64,000 nt of DNA from Biscogniauxia marginata (lineage: Eukaryota > Ascomycota > Sordariomycetes > Xylariales > Xylariaceae), in assembly GCA_022695795.1 (NCBI GenBank), contig MU404094.1, positions 1-64,000 on the forward strand, read 5' to 3'. The notes under the pieces are model-generated. The model was given only the letters and a program-made list of their open reading frames with translations, had not been told where the DNA came from and searched no databases. Made by a program: the position numbers and the translations under genes. Numbering within the stretch: position 1 is the first letter of the stretch; each line of letters opens with the position of its first letter. This document shows positions 11,611-23,900 of the stretch, in pieces.

Positions 11611-12756
11611 AATGGCATACGATTGATATTATTACCGTCTGAATAATCCACTCATTTTATGGTCGTGGCCAGATCTTGTCCGCACTTAAACAACGATTGC
11701 GCTGTTGTGACATGGAGCTTGCGAAATAGACGCCATTGCGCAGAGCTGAGAAAAATAACTGTGGAATGGACGTCATCGTTTGGAGATGCCCATCTCAAAA
11801 ACGTTCCCGTTAGCTACTTGAGGTCTCTTTTCTCTTTTAGGTACTTACCTGTCTAGACCCAATCCCATTAATTATCTTTCTTTTTTGGCCAGATATTGTC
11901 TTACTATTTTGAGTAAGCCAGAATTAAAATAAATAATTTGTTTCAGTCTTATTTCTTGCTCCGAAACATATCAATTTATCGTCAACTTCATAATTACCAA
12001 TTGAAGGTACCTACCTGTGTATAAGCCCGTAGGTAGGTATTTAGGTGATGTTAGATACTTCGTTAAATAAATACATAAAAAGCCTGTACCTTAGGTATAT
12101 CGAGTAGTTCGCCAATAGGCAACTCAACTCCCTCCTCTTTTAGAAGAGTGCAGTGAGAATGAAACTAGCCCATGATTATAAAGTTGTGTTGGGATATAAA
12201 CGAGTTATGCGGCAGCACACTACGTTAGAGATACACAATTTACTAACTTATCTGATGTGGACGGTAGAATCCGAATGATGCTGGATAAGAAAAGGGTGCC
12301 AAAAAATCATTTACATCGTACACATGGATCTTCTTCTTTATACACTGGTTTAGATAGAATAGAAGGGGGGTCTAAATACAATACGGCACTTTCATGTAGA
12401 GGTCTGGATGTGAGATCAACTTAGGTAGTTATGAGAGACCACAGTATCGACAGGATCTTGATCCCAAGTTACGGGTACGCCTTCTCACCATCCCATACAC
12501 CCATGCCTACTAGTCTCCTAAGGCAATACAACCCGAGCGGGCTGCCCTTTCACAGCATCAATTTCACAATTTCTGAGAATTGCAGGTTGTCTCAAATGCC
12601 ATTTATTCCGTTCCGATCATATAGACAATGAGAAGAAGCCCCGAAAACAGAAACAGCTTTCCCGTAGCCGTTTGTGTGGCATGCAGTCCAGTCCCTCTCA
12701 TAAACACCCAAAGCAATGTCGGCCGAACCATTCCATCCCGGTGTCGCTCTACGGAT
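11611..12756. other. Intergenic, AT-rich, no gene seen
   Basis: Contains the upstream region of the NDUFAF3-like gene and the 3' flank of eL34. TACCTACCTGT and GTAGGTAGGTA motifs occur at about 12007-12045. No coding or RNA gene was recognised. Confidence 0.4.
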
Positions 12757-13341
12757 TTATTTCTTGCTACTCTCCTTCAGCACCTTCTTGACGATCTTCT
12801 GCTCCTCAATAAGGAACGCTCGAACGACACGGTCTCGTACGCAGTTGCCGCATCTTGAACCGCCGTATGCTCGCTGGACCGTCTTCTTGGGCTTGGAGAT
12901 CTTAGAGTATTCACGGGGCCGGAGGGCGGGAATCTGTGTGGTAATATTGTTAGCAAAACCTCTGCCGGGCCATATTTCATAGTATCTCTTGCAAATCAGG
13001 GCCATGGAAGTTTCTGTGATCATGTTCCCCCAAATTTCCACGCGATCCCGCAAAATCCAAAAAGTTCGAGAAACCACTTACGCCAGGGAGCTTGACGCCG
13101 CAGTCACCACATTTCGGGGCAGTTCCTCGCTTCTTGATGTGAAGCGTTCGCAGTTCACCACCGGGAGTCTTCACGATCCGAGTCTTGTTGGAGGTGGTGT
13201 TGTACCTGTAAACCGCCTGTTAGCTATGTGCGAGCGCATCCCTAGCCGAAAAGATGGCGGGCGATTAATGATACAGATTTGCAAGAAAGATTAGGAGACA
13301 TACGGGTTGCGACGGCGGTAGGTTACTCGGTTGTTGGCCAT
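12757..13341 (-). CDS. RPL34: 60S ribosomal protein eL34
   Basis: Three exons, 13341-13304, 13205-13082 and 12933-12757, are joined by introns with gtatgt...acag and gtaagt...acag ends, giving about 112 residues in phase. The sequence carries eL34 hallmarks: the start [20 protein letters not shown], the zinc-type CGDC pair, [18 protein letters not shown], then [11 protein letters not shown] and a Lys-rich end. The tiny 38-base first exon is typical of fungal ribosomal protein genes. The product is part of the large subunit. It is transcribed divergently from PRP8 over a gap of about 520 bases. Confidence 0.96.
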
Positions 13342-13863
13342 TGTGACGGTAGTGTTGCTGCTGGAATGGTTGAGTTCGACAACTTTTTTTTGTTCTTGTG
13401 TGGAGGAATTTTTGGTGTTTTCAGAGATGGATCTGTGTGAGCCCGCTTATGCGAGGAACCAATCAGGAAATTGCAACCTGGAAAGGGCAGCTGAGCCAGC
13501 CACAAACACTAGCCACACATATTCTTACCACGTGACAGATACTCTCCAAGCAGTGGCTGTGCATGCATACTGCGCTAGCTAATTTAGGTCTTAGTCATGG
13601 AAAAATTCCCAAGGTCGCGAGAGGCGACTTGCTTGTTTGTTTCATCAACCTAATCTTCTCCAATACAGCATCGCGACGGTTATCACTGGGGATCGTCGTG
13701 TGTGTCTGGACATCATCCATCTTTTAATAATTCCTGCTCAATCTGTTCCGTACATACATATTGTACTGACTGCGCCCGACCTCTACGCTATTTCCGCGGC
13801 AGATCGCGGCGCGAAAGTGACACCATCAACAGTCGCCTAGCTCTAGCTCCAGCTGATTCGAAG
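13342..13863. promoter_or_regulatory. Shared divergent promoter region of eL34 and PRP8
   Basis: This 522-base gap lies between the two divergent start codons. It holds no alternative gene. The open frame of PRP8 extends upstream to about 13702, but that part has no ATG that fits better and no PRP8-like sequence, so it is leader. No specific operator was identified. Confidence 0.5.
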
Positions 13864-16800
13864 ATGTCGTCCTTTCCACCACCTCCACCTCCTGGCTGGG
13901 GACCACCACCGCCGCCTCCCCCCCCCTCCGACTTTCTTCCTCCTCCTCCGGGAGCTCCAGCTCCGCCGCCTCCTGGATACCGACCTCCGACCGATCCCCA
14001 GATTGCCAAGTTCGCGCAGAAAAAGAAGGAATGGCTTCGGACACAGAGAAATCGCTTCGGCGAGAAGCGCAAGGGGGGCTTTGTGGAGACCCAGAAAGCA
14101 GATATGCCCCCAGAGCATTTGCGCAAGATCGTGAAGGACATTGGCGACGTTTCCCAGAAGAAGTACACGAGTGATAAGCGGAGCTACCTCGGTGCCCTGA
14201 AATTCATGCCACATGCTGTCATGAAGCTGCTAGAGAACATGCCTATGCCATGGGAGTCCTCGAGAGAAGTGAAGGTTCTGTACCATGTGAACGGATGCCT
14301 GACGCTTGTCAACGAGATACCCCGAGTTATTCCACCAGTCTTTCATGCACAGTGGGCGACGATGTGGTTGACGATGCGAAAGGAGAAGAGCGATCGAAGA
14401 TTATTCAAAAGAATGAGATTCCCGCCCTTTGACGACGAAGAACCGCCGTTATCCTGGTCTGAGAACATTGAGGATGTAGAGCCTCTTGAACCCATCCAGA
14501 TGGAACTCGACGAGGAAGAAGATGCTGCTGTATATGAATGGTTCTACGAGCATCGACCATTGGTTGATACTGAGCATGTCAATGGGCCGAGTTACAAGAC
14601 TTGGAATCTTACCTTACCGCAGATGGCTACTCTTCACCGACTAAGCCGTCCATTGCTAAGCGAGACGGTTGATCAGAACTACTTTTACCTCTTTGACCTG
14701 AAGAGTTTCCTAACTGCCAAGGCTCTGAATGTCGCGTTACCTGGTGGCCCTCGATTTGAGCCGCTATACAAGGACATAGATCCTAACGATGAAGACTTTG
14801 GGGAGTTCAATGCTATCGACAGAATTATTTTTCGCTTCCCGATCAGGACTGAGTACCGAGTCGCCTACCCGTACCTCTACAATTCACTTCCTCGGAGCGT
14901 ACATTTCAACTGGTATTCACACCCGCAAATTGTGTATATCAAGACCGAAGATCCGAATATACCTGCGTTCCACTTCGACCCTATGATCAACCCCATATCC
15001 TCCCGTTCAGTTGCGCCTAAAAACATGACTGTTAGTCATGAGGATGAGATTTTTGGCCAAGGCAACAATGAAGAGCCAGAGGAAGATGCATTTGAACTTC
15101 CCACTAGTGTGGAACCATTCCTGGCTGATGAGGAGCTCTATAATGAGGACACCTCAGCTGCTATCGCGCTCTGGTGGGCGCCTTTCCCATTTGACCGTCG
15201 TTCTGGTCGGATGGTTCGTGCCCAGGATGTTCCTCTTGTCAAACAGTGGTACCTGGAACACTGCCCACCAAAGCAGCCGGTCAAAGTGCGCGTATCGTAC
15301 CAGAAGCTGCTCAAGACTTACGTGCTGAACGAGCTCCACAAGAAAAAGCCCAAGGCACTCAACAGGCAAAATCTTCTCAGAACCTTGAAGCAGACCAAGT
15401 TTTTCCAACAGACTACTATTGACTGGGTCGAAGCGGGTTTACAGGTCTGCCGGCAAGGCTTCAACATGCTGAACCTCCTTATCCACCGAAAGAACCTCAC
15501 ATACCTCCATCTCGATTACAATTTTAACCTCAAGCCAGTGAAGACACTGACGACAAAGGAACGGAAGAAGTCTCGGTTCGGCAATGCGTTCCATCTGATG
15601 CGAGAAATCTTACGTCTGACGAAGCTCATTGTTGACGCACAGGTGCAGTACCGATTAGGCAACATTGACGCGTTCCAGCTAGCGGATGGCATTCTCTACG
15701 CATTCAACCATGTTGGCCAGTTGACCGGTATGTATCGGTATAAATACAAACTTATGCACCAGATCCGATCATGCAAGGATCTGAAGCATCTCATTTACTA
15801 TCGGTTTAACAGCGGGCCTGTTGGTAAGGGACCTGGCTGTGGTTTCTGGGCACCAGCCTGGAGAGTGTGGCTCTTCTTCATGAGAGGCATCATACCGCTC
15901 TTGGAAAGATGGCTAGGTAATCTGCTCTCTCGTCAATTTGAAGGTCGCCACAGCAAAGGGGTGGCCAAAACCGTGACAAAACAACGTGTCGAGTCGCATT
16001 TTGACCTCGAACTCCGTGCTTCTGTCATGGCCGACCTCATGGACATGATGCCTGAAGGAATTAAGCAGAACAAAGTCAACACAGTTTTACAACATCTCTC
16101 CGAAGCATGGAGATGCTGGAAGAGTAACATTCCGTGGAAGGTTCCCGGCTTACCTGCGCCTATTGAAAACATTATCCTCCGTTACGTCAAGTCCAAAGCA
16201 GACTGGTGGATTTCCGTTGCTCATTACAATCGCGAGCGGATTCGGAGGGGTGCGACCGTTGATAAGACAGTGGCTAAGAAGAATGTTGGTCGATTGACAC
16301 GTCTTTGGCTCAAGGCTGAACAAGAGCGACAACACAACTACATGAAAGATGGCCCATATGTGTCATCCGAAGAAGCCGTGGCCATTTACACGACAACTGT
16401 ACATTGGCTCGAATCCCGAAAGTTCACCCCCATCCCTTTTCCAAGTGTTTCCTACAAGCACGATACTAAGATCCTGATCCTTGCTCTCGAGAGACTGAGA
16501 GAAGCATACTCTGTCAAGGGTCGCTTGAACCAGAGTCAGCGAGAAGAGCTTGCTTTAATCGAACAGGCTTACGACAGCCCAGGAACTACGTTAGAAAGAA
16601 TCAAGCGATTTCTCCTAACGCAGCGCGCCTTTAAAGAAGTCCAAATCGACATGAACGATAATTACAGCAACATCAATCCAGTCTACGACATTGAGCCGAT
16701 CGAGAAGATTAGCGACGCCTACCTTGATCAATATCTCTGGTACCAAGCAGACCAGCGACATCTCTTCCCTGCATGGATAAAGCCCTCTGATTCAGAGGTT

Positions 16801-19800
16801 CCGCCACTTCTTGTATACAAATGGGCCCAAGGTATCAACAACCTCGACAAGGTCTGGGAAACTGCCGACGGAGAGTGCAACGTCATGATCGAGACCGAGT
16901 TATCCAAGGTATATGAGAAGATCGATCTGACATTATTGAACCGACTTCTCAGATTGATCATGGATCACAACTTGGCGGATTATATCAGCTCAAAGAACAA
17001 CGTGCAGTTGACGTACAAGGACATGAACCACGTCAATAGTTATGGTATGATCCGCGGTCTACAGTTCTCAGGCTTTGTATTCCAGTACTATGGTCTTGTC
17101 TTAGATCTCTTGCTCCTCGGGTTAAACCGTGCTAGCGAGATTGCAGGTCCACCATCTGGGCCCAATGATTTCCTGCAGTTCCGCGACCGTGAGACGGAGA
17201 CAAAGCATCCCATCCGCCTATACACAAGGTACATTGACAAAATCTGGGTGTTCTTGAGATTCACTGCCGAGGAGTCGCGTGATCTCATTCAAAGATTCCT
17301 GACCGAGCAACCTGATCCAAACTTTGAAAACGTCATCGGCTACAAGAGCAAGAAATGCTGGCCAAGAGACTCTCGAATGAGACTTATGAGACATGATGTC
17401 AACCTTGGACGCGCAGTCTTCTGGGACCTCAAGAATCGTCTTCCTCGATCTGTCACCACTATAGAATGGGACGACACGTTCGCCAGCGTCTATAGCCGTG
17501 ATAATCCAAACTTACTCTTTTCGATGTGCGGATTCGAAGTGCGGATTCTCCCGAAGATTAGAAACCAGAATGACGAGTTCCCCATCAAAGACAGTGTTTG
17601 GTCGCTTGTAGACAACACTACGAAGGAAAGGACTGCACATGCCTTCCTCCAGGTCACCGAAGAGGACATCCAGAAATTCAATAATCGGATTCGCCAAATC
17701 CTCATGTCCTCCGGATCGACAACATTCACTAAGATTGCTAACAAGTGGAACACGGCCCTCATTGCCTTATTTACCTATTATCGTGAAGCTGCAGTGTCGA
17801 CGGTGAACCTCCTGGACACTATCGTAAAGTGTGAAACCAAGATACAGACTCGAGTCAAGATTGGACTGAACTCTAAGATGCCTTCTCGTTTCCCTCCTGC
17901 CGTCTTCTACACACCAAAGGAGTTGGGTGGCCTTGGTATGATCTCAGGCTCTCATATTTTGATCCCCGCCAGCGATAAGCGATGGTCTAAACAGACAGAT
18001 CTTGGTGTCACCCATTACCGCGCCGGTATGACACATGACGAGGAGACGCTCATCCCCAACATTTTCCGATACATCATCCCGTGGGAAGCTGAATTCATTG
18101 ACTCGCAGAGAGTCTGGACGGAATATTCACAAAAGCGATTAGAGGCCAACCAGCAGAACCGGCGCCTCACGCTGGAAGATCTAGAGGACAGCTGGGATCG
18201 CGGATTGCCTCGTATCAACACCCTTTTCCAGAAAGATCGCAGCACTCTCAGCTTCGATAAAGGTTTCCGGACCAGAAGCGAATTCAAGATATACCAATTG
18301 ATGAAGAGCAATCCTTTCTGGTGGACAAGCCAGCGACATGATGGCAAACTTTGGAACTTGAATGCCTACCGTACGGATGTCATTCAGGCTCTAGGTGGTG
18401 TCGAGACTATCCTTGAGCATACCCTATTCAAAGCAACAGGCTTCCCCTCTTGGGAGGGTCTGTTTTGGGAGAAGGCTAGCGGCTTTGAGGAGTCCATGAA
18501 ATTCAAGAAACTGACAAACGCCCAAAGATCCGGTCTAAACCAAATTCCTAACCGTCGATTCACACTATGGTGGTCCCCGACTATCAACCGAGCAAACGTC
18601 TATGTCGGCTTCCAGGTCCAACTTGATCTCACAGGTATTTTCCTACACGGCAAGATTCCAACTCTAAAAATCTCCTTGATCCAGATTTTCCGTGCCCATT
18701 TATGGCAGAAGATCCATGAGTCGGTTGTCATGGATCTATGTCAAGTCTTTGATCAAGAGCTGGAGTCTCTTGGAATCGAGACTGTGCAAAAGGAGACGAT
18801 TCATCCTCGAAAATCTTACAAGATGAATAGCTCCTGCGCCGATATCTTGCTGTTTGCCAGTAACAAGTGGAACGTCACAAGGCCGTCGCTCCTGTACGAC
18901 ACCAAGGATACGATTGAGCCCACGACTACTAACAAGTTTTGGTTGGATGTTCAACTTCGATACGGCGATTACGATTCTCATGACATTGAGCGATATACAC
19001 GTGCCAAGTACCTGGATTACACCAACGACAGCATGAGTATCTACCCTTCAGCGACTGGTCTTATGATCGGTATTGATCTTGCATACAACCTGTACTCTGC
19101 TTATGGACAATACTTCCCCGGCCTTAAGGTCTTAGTCCAGCAGGCTATGGCCAAGATCATGAAGGCCAATCCCGCGCTTTACGTGTTGCGCGAACGTATT
19201 CGAAAGGGTCTTCAGTTGTATGCGTCGGAGAGCAACCAGGAGTTCCTAAACTCGCAGAACTATTCCGAATTGTTCAGTAACCAAACCAAACTCTTCATTG
19301 ACGACACCAATGTGTACCGAGTAACCATTCACAAGACCTTCGAAGGTAATCTGACCACAAAGCCAATTAACGGCGCGATTTTCATTTTCAACCCACGGAC
19401 AGGTCAACTGTTTTTGAAGATCATTCACACCAGTGTATGGGCCGGTCAGAAACGTCTCGGCCAGTTGGCCAAGTGGAAGACAGCCGAAGAAGTTGCAGCT
19501 CTTATCCGTTCACTCCCCATCGAGGAACAGCCAAAGGAGCTTATTGTTACCCGGAAAGGTCTCTTGGATCCACTCGAGGTCCATCTTCTGGATTTCCCTA
19601 ACATCTCGATCCGCGCGTCCGAACTTCAGCTACCTTTCCAAGCAGCAATGAAGGTTGAGAAACTCGGCGACATGATCCTTCGGGCCACCGAGCCGCAGAT
19701 GGTGCTCTTTAATCTCTACGACGAATGGCTCAAGAGCATTTCTTCGTATACAGCATTCTCACGTCTTGTCTTGATCCTTCGTGCCCTTCACGTAAATCCC

Positions 19801-20970
19801 GATAAGACGAAACTGATCCTTCGACCTGACAAGACTGTTATCACCCAGGTGCATCACATCTGGCCCACGCTATCTGACGAAGATTGGATCAAGGTCGAAA
19901 CTCAGTTGCGAGATCTTATTCTACACGACTACGGCAAGAAGAACAATGTCAACGTCTCTAGTCTTACAAGTAGTGAAGTTCGAGATATCATCCTGGGTAT
20001 GGAAATTTCAGCGCCATCGATGCAACGACAACAGGCCGCCGAAATCGAGAAGCAGCAACAGGAACAACAGCAGCTCACTGCAGTCACAACCAAGACACAG
20101 AACGTTCACGGCGAAGAAATTATTGTCACTACAACGTCGCAATTCGAACAGCAAACATTTGCGTCGAAGACAGAGTGGAGAACTCGGGCAATCGCCACGT
20201 CCAACTTGCGAACTAGGTCCAACAATATCTACGTCTCCTCTGTGGATAATGATCTCGATGATATCACTTATGTCATGCCGAACAATATTCTAAAGAAATT
20301 CATCACCATTGCCGATCTGCGTGTCCAAGTTGCTGGTTATCTCTACGGCGTCTCTGCTCCAGATAACGATCAAGTCAAGGAAATTCGATGCATTGCAATG
20401 GTACCTCAAATCGGAGGGCTACGCAACGTCCAACTCCCCCAACAACTACCGCAGCATGAATACCTTGGGGAGATGGAGCCCTTAGGTGTCATTCATACGA
20501 TGGCTGGAAACGAATTACCCTACATGTCGGCGGCCGATGTCACTGAGCATGCTCGCCTCCTCGACGCGCATTCACAATGGGATAAGGAGAACACAATTAC
20601 CGTTGATGTTGCATTCACGCCTGGCTCGGTTTCTCTATCGGCCTGGGCATTAACACCTAATGGTTACAGGTGGGGTGCCGAAAATAAGGATATCGGTAGT
20701 GACCAACCGCAAGGCTTTACAACATCGATGGGAATTAAGCGCAAGCTATTGTTGAGTCCACGGTACAGAGGATTTTTCCTAGTGCCCGAAAATGGCAAGT
20801 GGAACTACAGCTTTATGGGCAGCAGCTTCGCTGGCATTGAGAAGAAGCCGGTGCATGTCAAGCTAGACACGCCGATGGCTTTCTACAGTGACCAACATCG
20901 ACCGCTCCATTTCCAGAACTTTGCAGAGCTAGAGGATATCGGTGTGGACAGGAGTGATAATTTCGCATAA
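13864..20970 (+). CDS. PRP8: Pre-mRNA-splicing factor 8, U5 snRNP core
   Basis: A single uninterrupted frame of 2368 residues from the ATG at 13864, close to the usual length of about 2350. The N-terminus is the proline-rich tract known in PRP8 ([18 protein letters not shown]). Highly conserved blocks follow, including [17 protein letters not shown]-region relatives, [41 protein letters not shown] and [20 protein letters not shown]. The RNase H-like region lies around residues 1760-2000. The C-terminal MPN/Jab1 domain is at about 2100-2350, ending [14 protein letters not shown]8 sits at the spliceosome's active centre and controls the Brr2 helicase. No intein interrupts it, although many fungal PRP8 genes carry one, and no intron is present. 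Confidence 0.99.
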   Translation: MSSFPPPPPPGWGPPPPPPPPSDFLPPPPGAPAPPPPGYRPPTDPQIAKFAQKKKEWLRTQRNRFGEKRKGGFVETQKADMPPEHLRKIVKDIGDVSQKKYTSDKRSYLGALKFMPHAVMKLLENMPMPWESSREVKVLYHVNGCLTLVNEIPRVIPPVFHAQWATMWLTMRKEKSDRRLFKRMRFPPFDDEEPPLSWSENIEDVEPLEPIQMELDEEEDAAVYEWFYEHRPLVDTEHVNGPSYKTWNLTLPQMATLHRLSRPLLSETVDQNYFYLFDLKSFLTAKALNVALPGGPRFEPLYKDIDPNDEDFGEFNAIDRIIFRFPIRTEYRVAYPYLYNSLPRSVHFNWYSHPQIVYIKTEDPNIPAFHFDPMINPISSRSVAPKNMTVSHEDEIFGQGNNEEPEEDAFELPTSVEPFLADEELYNEDTSAAIALWWAPFPFDRRSGRMVRAQDVPLVKQWYLEHCPPKQPVKVRVSYQKLLKTYVLNELHKKKPKALNRQNLLRTLKQTKFFQQTTIDWVEAGLQVCRQGFNMLNLLIHRKNLTYLHLDYNFNLKPVKTLTTKERKKSRFGNAFHLMREILRLTKLIVDAQVQYRLGNIDAFQLADGILYAFNHVGQLTGMYRYKYKLMHQIRSCKDLKHLIYYRFNSGPVGKGPGCGFWAPAWRVWLFFMRGIIPLLERWLGNLLSRQFEGRHSKGVAKTVTKQRVESHFDLELRASVMADLMDMMPEGIKQNKVNTVLQHLSEAWRCWKSNIPWKVPGLPAPIENIILRYVKSKADWWISVAHYNRERIRRGATVDKTVAKKNVGRLTRLWLKAEQERQHNYMKDGPYVSSEEAVAIYTTTVHWLESRKFTPIPFPSVSYKHDTKILILALERLREAYSVKGRLNQSQREELALIEQAYDSPGTTLERIKRFLLTQRAFKEVQIDMNDNYSNINPVYDIEPIEKISDAYLDQYLWYQADQRHLFPAWIKPSDSEVPPLLVYKWAQGINNLDKVWETADGECNVMIETELSKVYEKIDLTLLNRLLRLIMDHNLADYISSKNNVQLTYKDMNHVNSYGMIRGLQFSGFVFQYYGLVLDLLLLGLNRASEIAGPPSGPNDFLQFRDRETETKHPIRLYTRYIDKIWVFLRFTAEESRDLIQRFLTEQPDPNFENVIGYKSKKCWPRDSRMRLMRHDVNLGRAVFWDLKNRLPRSVTTIEWDDTFASVYSRDNPNLLFSMCGFEVRILPKIRNQNDEFPIKDSVWSLVDNTTKERTAHAFLQVTEEDIQKFNNRIRQILMSSGSTTFTKIANKWNTALIALFTYYREAAVSTVNLLDTIVKCETKIQTRVKIGLNSKMPSRFPPAVFYTPKELGGLGMISGSHILIPASDKRWSKQTDLGVTHYRAGMTHDEETLIPNIFRYIIPWEAEFIDSQRVWTEYSQKRLEANQQNRRLTLEDLEDSWDRGLPRINTLFQKDRSTLSFDKGFRTRSEFKIYQLMKSNPFWWTSQRHDGKLWNLNAYRTDVIQALGGVETILEHTLFKATGFPSWEGLFWEKASGFEESMKFKKLTNAQRSGLNQIPNRRFTLWWSPTINRANVYVGFQVQLDLTGIFLHGKIPTLKISLIQIFRAHLWQKIHESVVMDLCQVFDQELESLGIETVQKETIHPRKSYKMNSSCADILLFASNKWNVTRPSLLYDTKDTIEPTTTNKFWLDVQLRYGDYDSHDIERYTRAKYLDYTNDSMSIYPSATGLMIGIDLAYNLYSAYGQYFPGLKVLVQQAMAKIMKANPALYVLRERIRKGLQLYASESNQEFLNSQNYSELFSNQTKLFIDDTNVYRVTIHKTFEGNLTTKPINGAIFIFNPRTGQLFLKIIHTSVWAGQKRLGQLAKWKTAEEVAALIRSLPIEEQPKELIVTRKGLLDPLEVHLLDFPNISIRASELQLPFQAAMKVEKLGDMILRATEPQMVLFNLYDEWLKSISSYTAFSRLVLILRALHVNPDKTKLILRPDKTVITQVHHIWPTLSDEDWIKVETQLRDLILHDYGKKNNVNVSSLTSSEVRDIILGMEISAPSMQRQQAAEIEKQQQEQQQLTAVTTKTQNVHGEEIIVTTTSQFEQQTFASKTEWRTRAIATSNLRTRSNNIYVSSVDNDLDDITYVMPNNILKKFITIADLRVQVAGYLYGVSAPDNDQVKEIRCIAMVPQIGGLRNVQLPQQLPQHEYLGEMEPLGVIHTMAGNELPYMSAADVTEHARLLDAHSQWDKENTITVDVAFTPGSVSLSAWALTPNGYRWGAENKDIGSDQPQGFTTSMGIKRKLLLSPRYRGFFLVPENGKWNYSFMGSSFAGIEKKPVHVKLDTPMAFYSDQHRPLHFQNFAELEDIGVDRSDNFA

Positions 20971-23900
20971 AGGACAAGCATGGTAATGATGAAGATGGTG
21001 GTATACTTGTCAGTGAGCAATGGGTATAGCAAGGAGTTGAAATGTTACGTTCATATGAGGAACATAAATTGGAGACGACGTTGAAATTAATTTTCATAAT
21101 CATTTGGAGGCGTTAAGGGATGGCAAGATACTGCGAAATCAGGAGACTGAAGAGGACGTCCGCGCGGACCATCGTTCCTTATCAGCAATAGGTTGGTTCG
21201 TCCGGGTACGAATGTCTTTATGTAAAACCATATGCGGTATGCATACTTAGCTAGGTAGTATTATGTAAAACTAAAAATAACTTGACTATAAGAGGGAGTG
21301 TTATAGTACCCCAGACAACGGCGGAGCCGAATTTACCGGTGAAGAAGGCGGAAAAAGGAAAAGTGACACAAAGGCTTAAGAGCGGTAGTATAATATTACG
21401 GATCTCACTAAACTATATCTACGTTATATCGTCCGTGTGTTCGTCGCCTCGAAAAATGGGGCCAACCCCATTTTTAGACCACCCGTGGAGAGCTGCGCGG
21501 TAGACGGCGGCGGGACGTCCCAGGCTTGGGCAAACCAGCGAACTGCCATTTCGGAACGCATTCAATAAAACAGGCTACTTGGTTGGTTGGTTGGTTGGCT
21601 GGTTGGCTGGTTGGCTGGCCGGGTCGATGACAGGCAGGACTGATCATCGTTTGCCTAACTTTCTTCTACCTATCCTTATCATCCAGTAATACGAGTTCGT
21701 TTTGCAATGCAGGTTAGGTCATATGTTACGCACCTTATGTAGTCGTGCTTAATGGCAAGGGGGTGGGAGACCGGGCTCATCCACGAAGGTAGATGGTAGG
21801 TAAGGAGACCCCGGGCGCAAATTGGCCTCAATATCAAGAACGATGCAGGCACGGGGTTTGGGGGTCATTTAGTGTAGAGAATGCGGCAAGTCAGGTTCGC
21901 ATGAGCTGAGGCGAATTAATCAGTCCGGGGTATTTTTCCAGGTAGGGGGGAGGGGGAGGCTATGTACATACATAATAAGGTACACATGACGTTTTTGTAT
22001 GTTGATTTATGCTTGCAGCGGCCTATGTACCTAATGTATATGCACGCCGGCGGTTGTTTATATGGCTGCAGATATGTACATGTACGTCAGTCAGGATGTA
22101 TCTAGATTAGACGGTAAGGCAATGTAATATGTTAATGTATTCCGATCTATAGAAGTCCGCCCCCAAGAAACAACACCTTCCCCTATTTGCTCTTCGTCAT
22201 CTGCATCAACCCGGGAGTCTGGGAAGGAATATTGCTTAGCTATACAATACCTATAGGAGACCATCACGATATTGCTGATCCTTATGAGCCCGCGGCTTTG
22301 GGACGCAATTATAGCTGAGGGATCAGTTTGTCAGCGAAACTTAATGCTACACAGGGGAGAGAGAACTGGGGGAGGGAAGATCCGGGGGTTAGGGCCACGA
22401 TCACCATATTAGGTGTAGCATGACCGCTGTTGCATAATTGCAGATGAATTTATTGATTTTATACGACATCTCTGAGATGAGCACGAGTCCATCCATCCCG
22501 CGCCAGCGGTGGTTGAAAGGCACCGCTTCGGTATAGAAATCTAGAGGCGACACCGAGGCTATGGCGGTGCCGAAATACACGGGGTGAATCAGTACTGAGA
22601 ATGGAAGAAGGTAAATTAGCCTCCTTTATGCATTAATGCGCCGGTGTCAGGTACACCTCGCGCTTGACACGTATAGGCTACCAGGGGGCATCGATCAGGT
22701 TAGATCTTCAGAGGGATCTCCGACTATTAATCCACCAGCTGACCCTCAGACCTTGCCCAATCGAGCTCAACCCATATTGAAGCCCCAAAGTTTCAAGGGC
22801 TGCGTCAGAGCCCTGATTGCCAAATTGAGACGGCGAGCCATTCGTGCAGTTCGTATCAGGTAAGTAGAATCTCTCGGCAAAGGGAGGGGCTCTGTCAACG
22901 GCGGAGATTTTGTCATTCGAGAGCCAGGTTGATAATGTAATAAAGATTTAATGGGGTAGGAGACCTCCGCCTGTCAGAATCCCCCCAGTAGCTAGGATGT
23001 GCATTATAGACAGGGGAGCTGGGAGATGCGGCTTGCTGCGGCTGAGATTGCGTAGCGTAGCGGTCTTGTCTTGCACTTCCAATGCCAACATATAGCGGCT
23101 GCTGCAGAACATCAAATCAGGTATACAATCGAAGACTAATGCTCTATTAGCGATGTTACTGTGATTTCGATGTCAAGGGGGGGTTGGCCACTTGACCGTC
23201 TAGAAAGCATGGCTAAAGGTGACAACCTAGATGCTTGTGATAAAAGGTGCTTAGTGTTCTAGACTACGATGTCACACAAGATCGGTTGGTCTCCGAGAAG
23301 TGGATCCCGAGCCCCTGGGAAATACATAAAACTCCAAACGGTCCGAAATGTGAGGCAGAGCATCTCCCCATTTCATGCCCTGGACCATCGAGCATACTAT
23401 TTCTAGCAGTAGCAGAGACGGAATAACCCGTGTTGATGCACACGGATTCAAAGGCACTGGTTTCCCGTCGCCCAAGATTTGTACCATCTTGGTCAGCGCA
23501 CATAAGACCCCTTAGTGAAGGCCGTCTGGTGGTTAGATATCGGCTGCGTAGATCAGGGGAGTCGGATGACGGTCGGAGCCGCTCGCAGGCGTTAGAGAAC
23601 AGAGAACAATGTCGAGCGGCATTCAGGACTGTAACAGCCACGGGACCAGAGCTGGGGGACGCGGCTAGCAGACAAATGGGACGTCGAAGAGTGTTCCATT
23701 GTGGTGCCATAAAGGTTGGACGAAAACAGCCCGGCGGACCGACGAGGGCTTGACGTTTAAGGTACTACCTACATACCTGACTACCTCTCGTCAGCCCACT
23801 AGAGCTGCCAGGAGGTAGGGAGAGCCTGGCACTTTTCCAGGGCCGCTGTTCGGATGTACAAACGCTCCAACACCGATAGCCGGCGGTGTCGAGGGTACCC

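Noticed and set aside
13864..20970. Intein within PRP8
   Set aside because: Looked for because many fungal PRP8 genes carry one; the frame is continuous PRP8 sequence of normal length with no splicing-domain motifs.
23264..23710. 148-codon minus-strand frame between PRP8 and the Myb gene
   Set aside because: Random-looking composition with an equally open plus-strand frame over the same bases.
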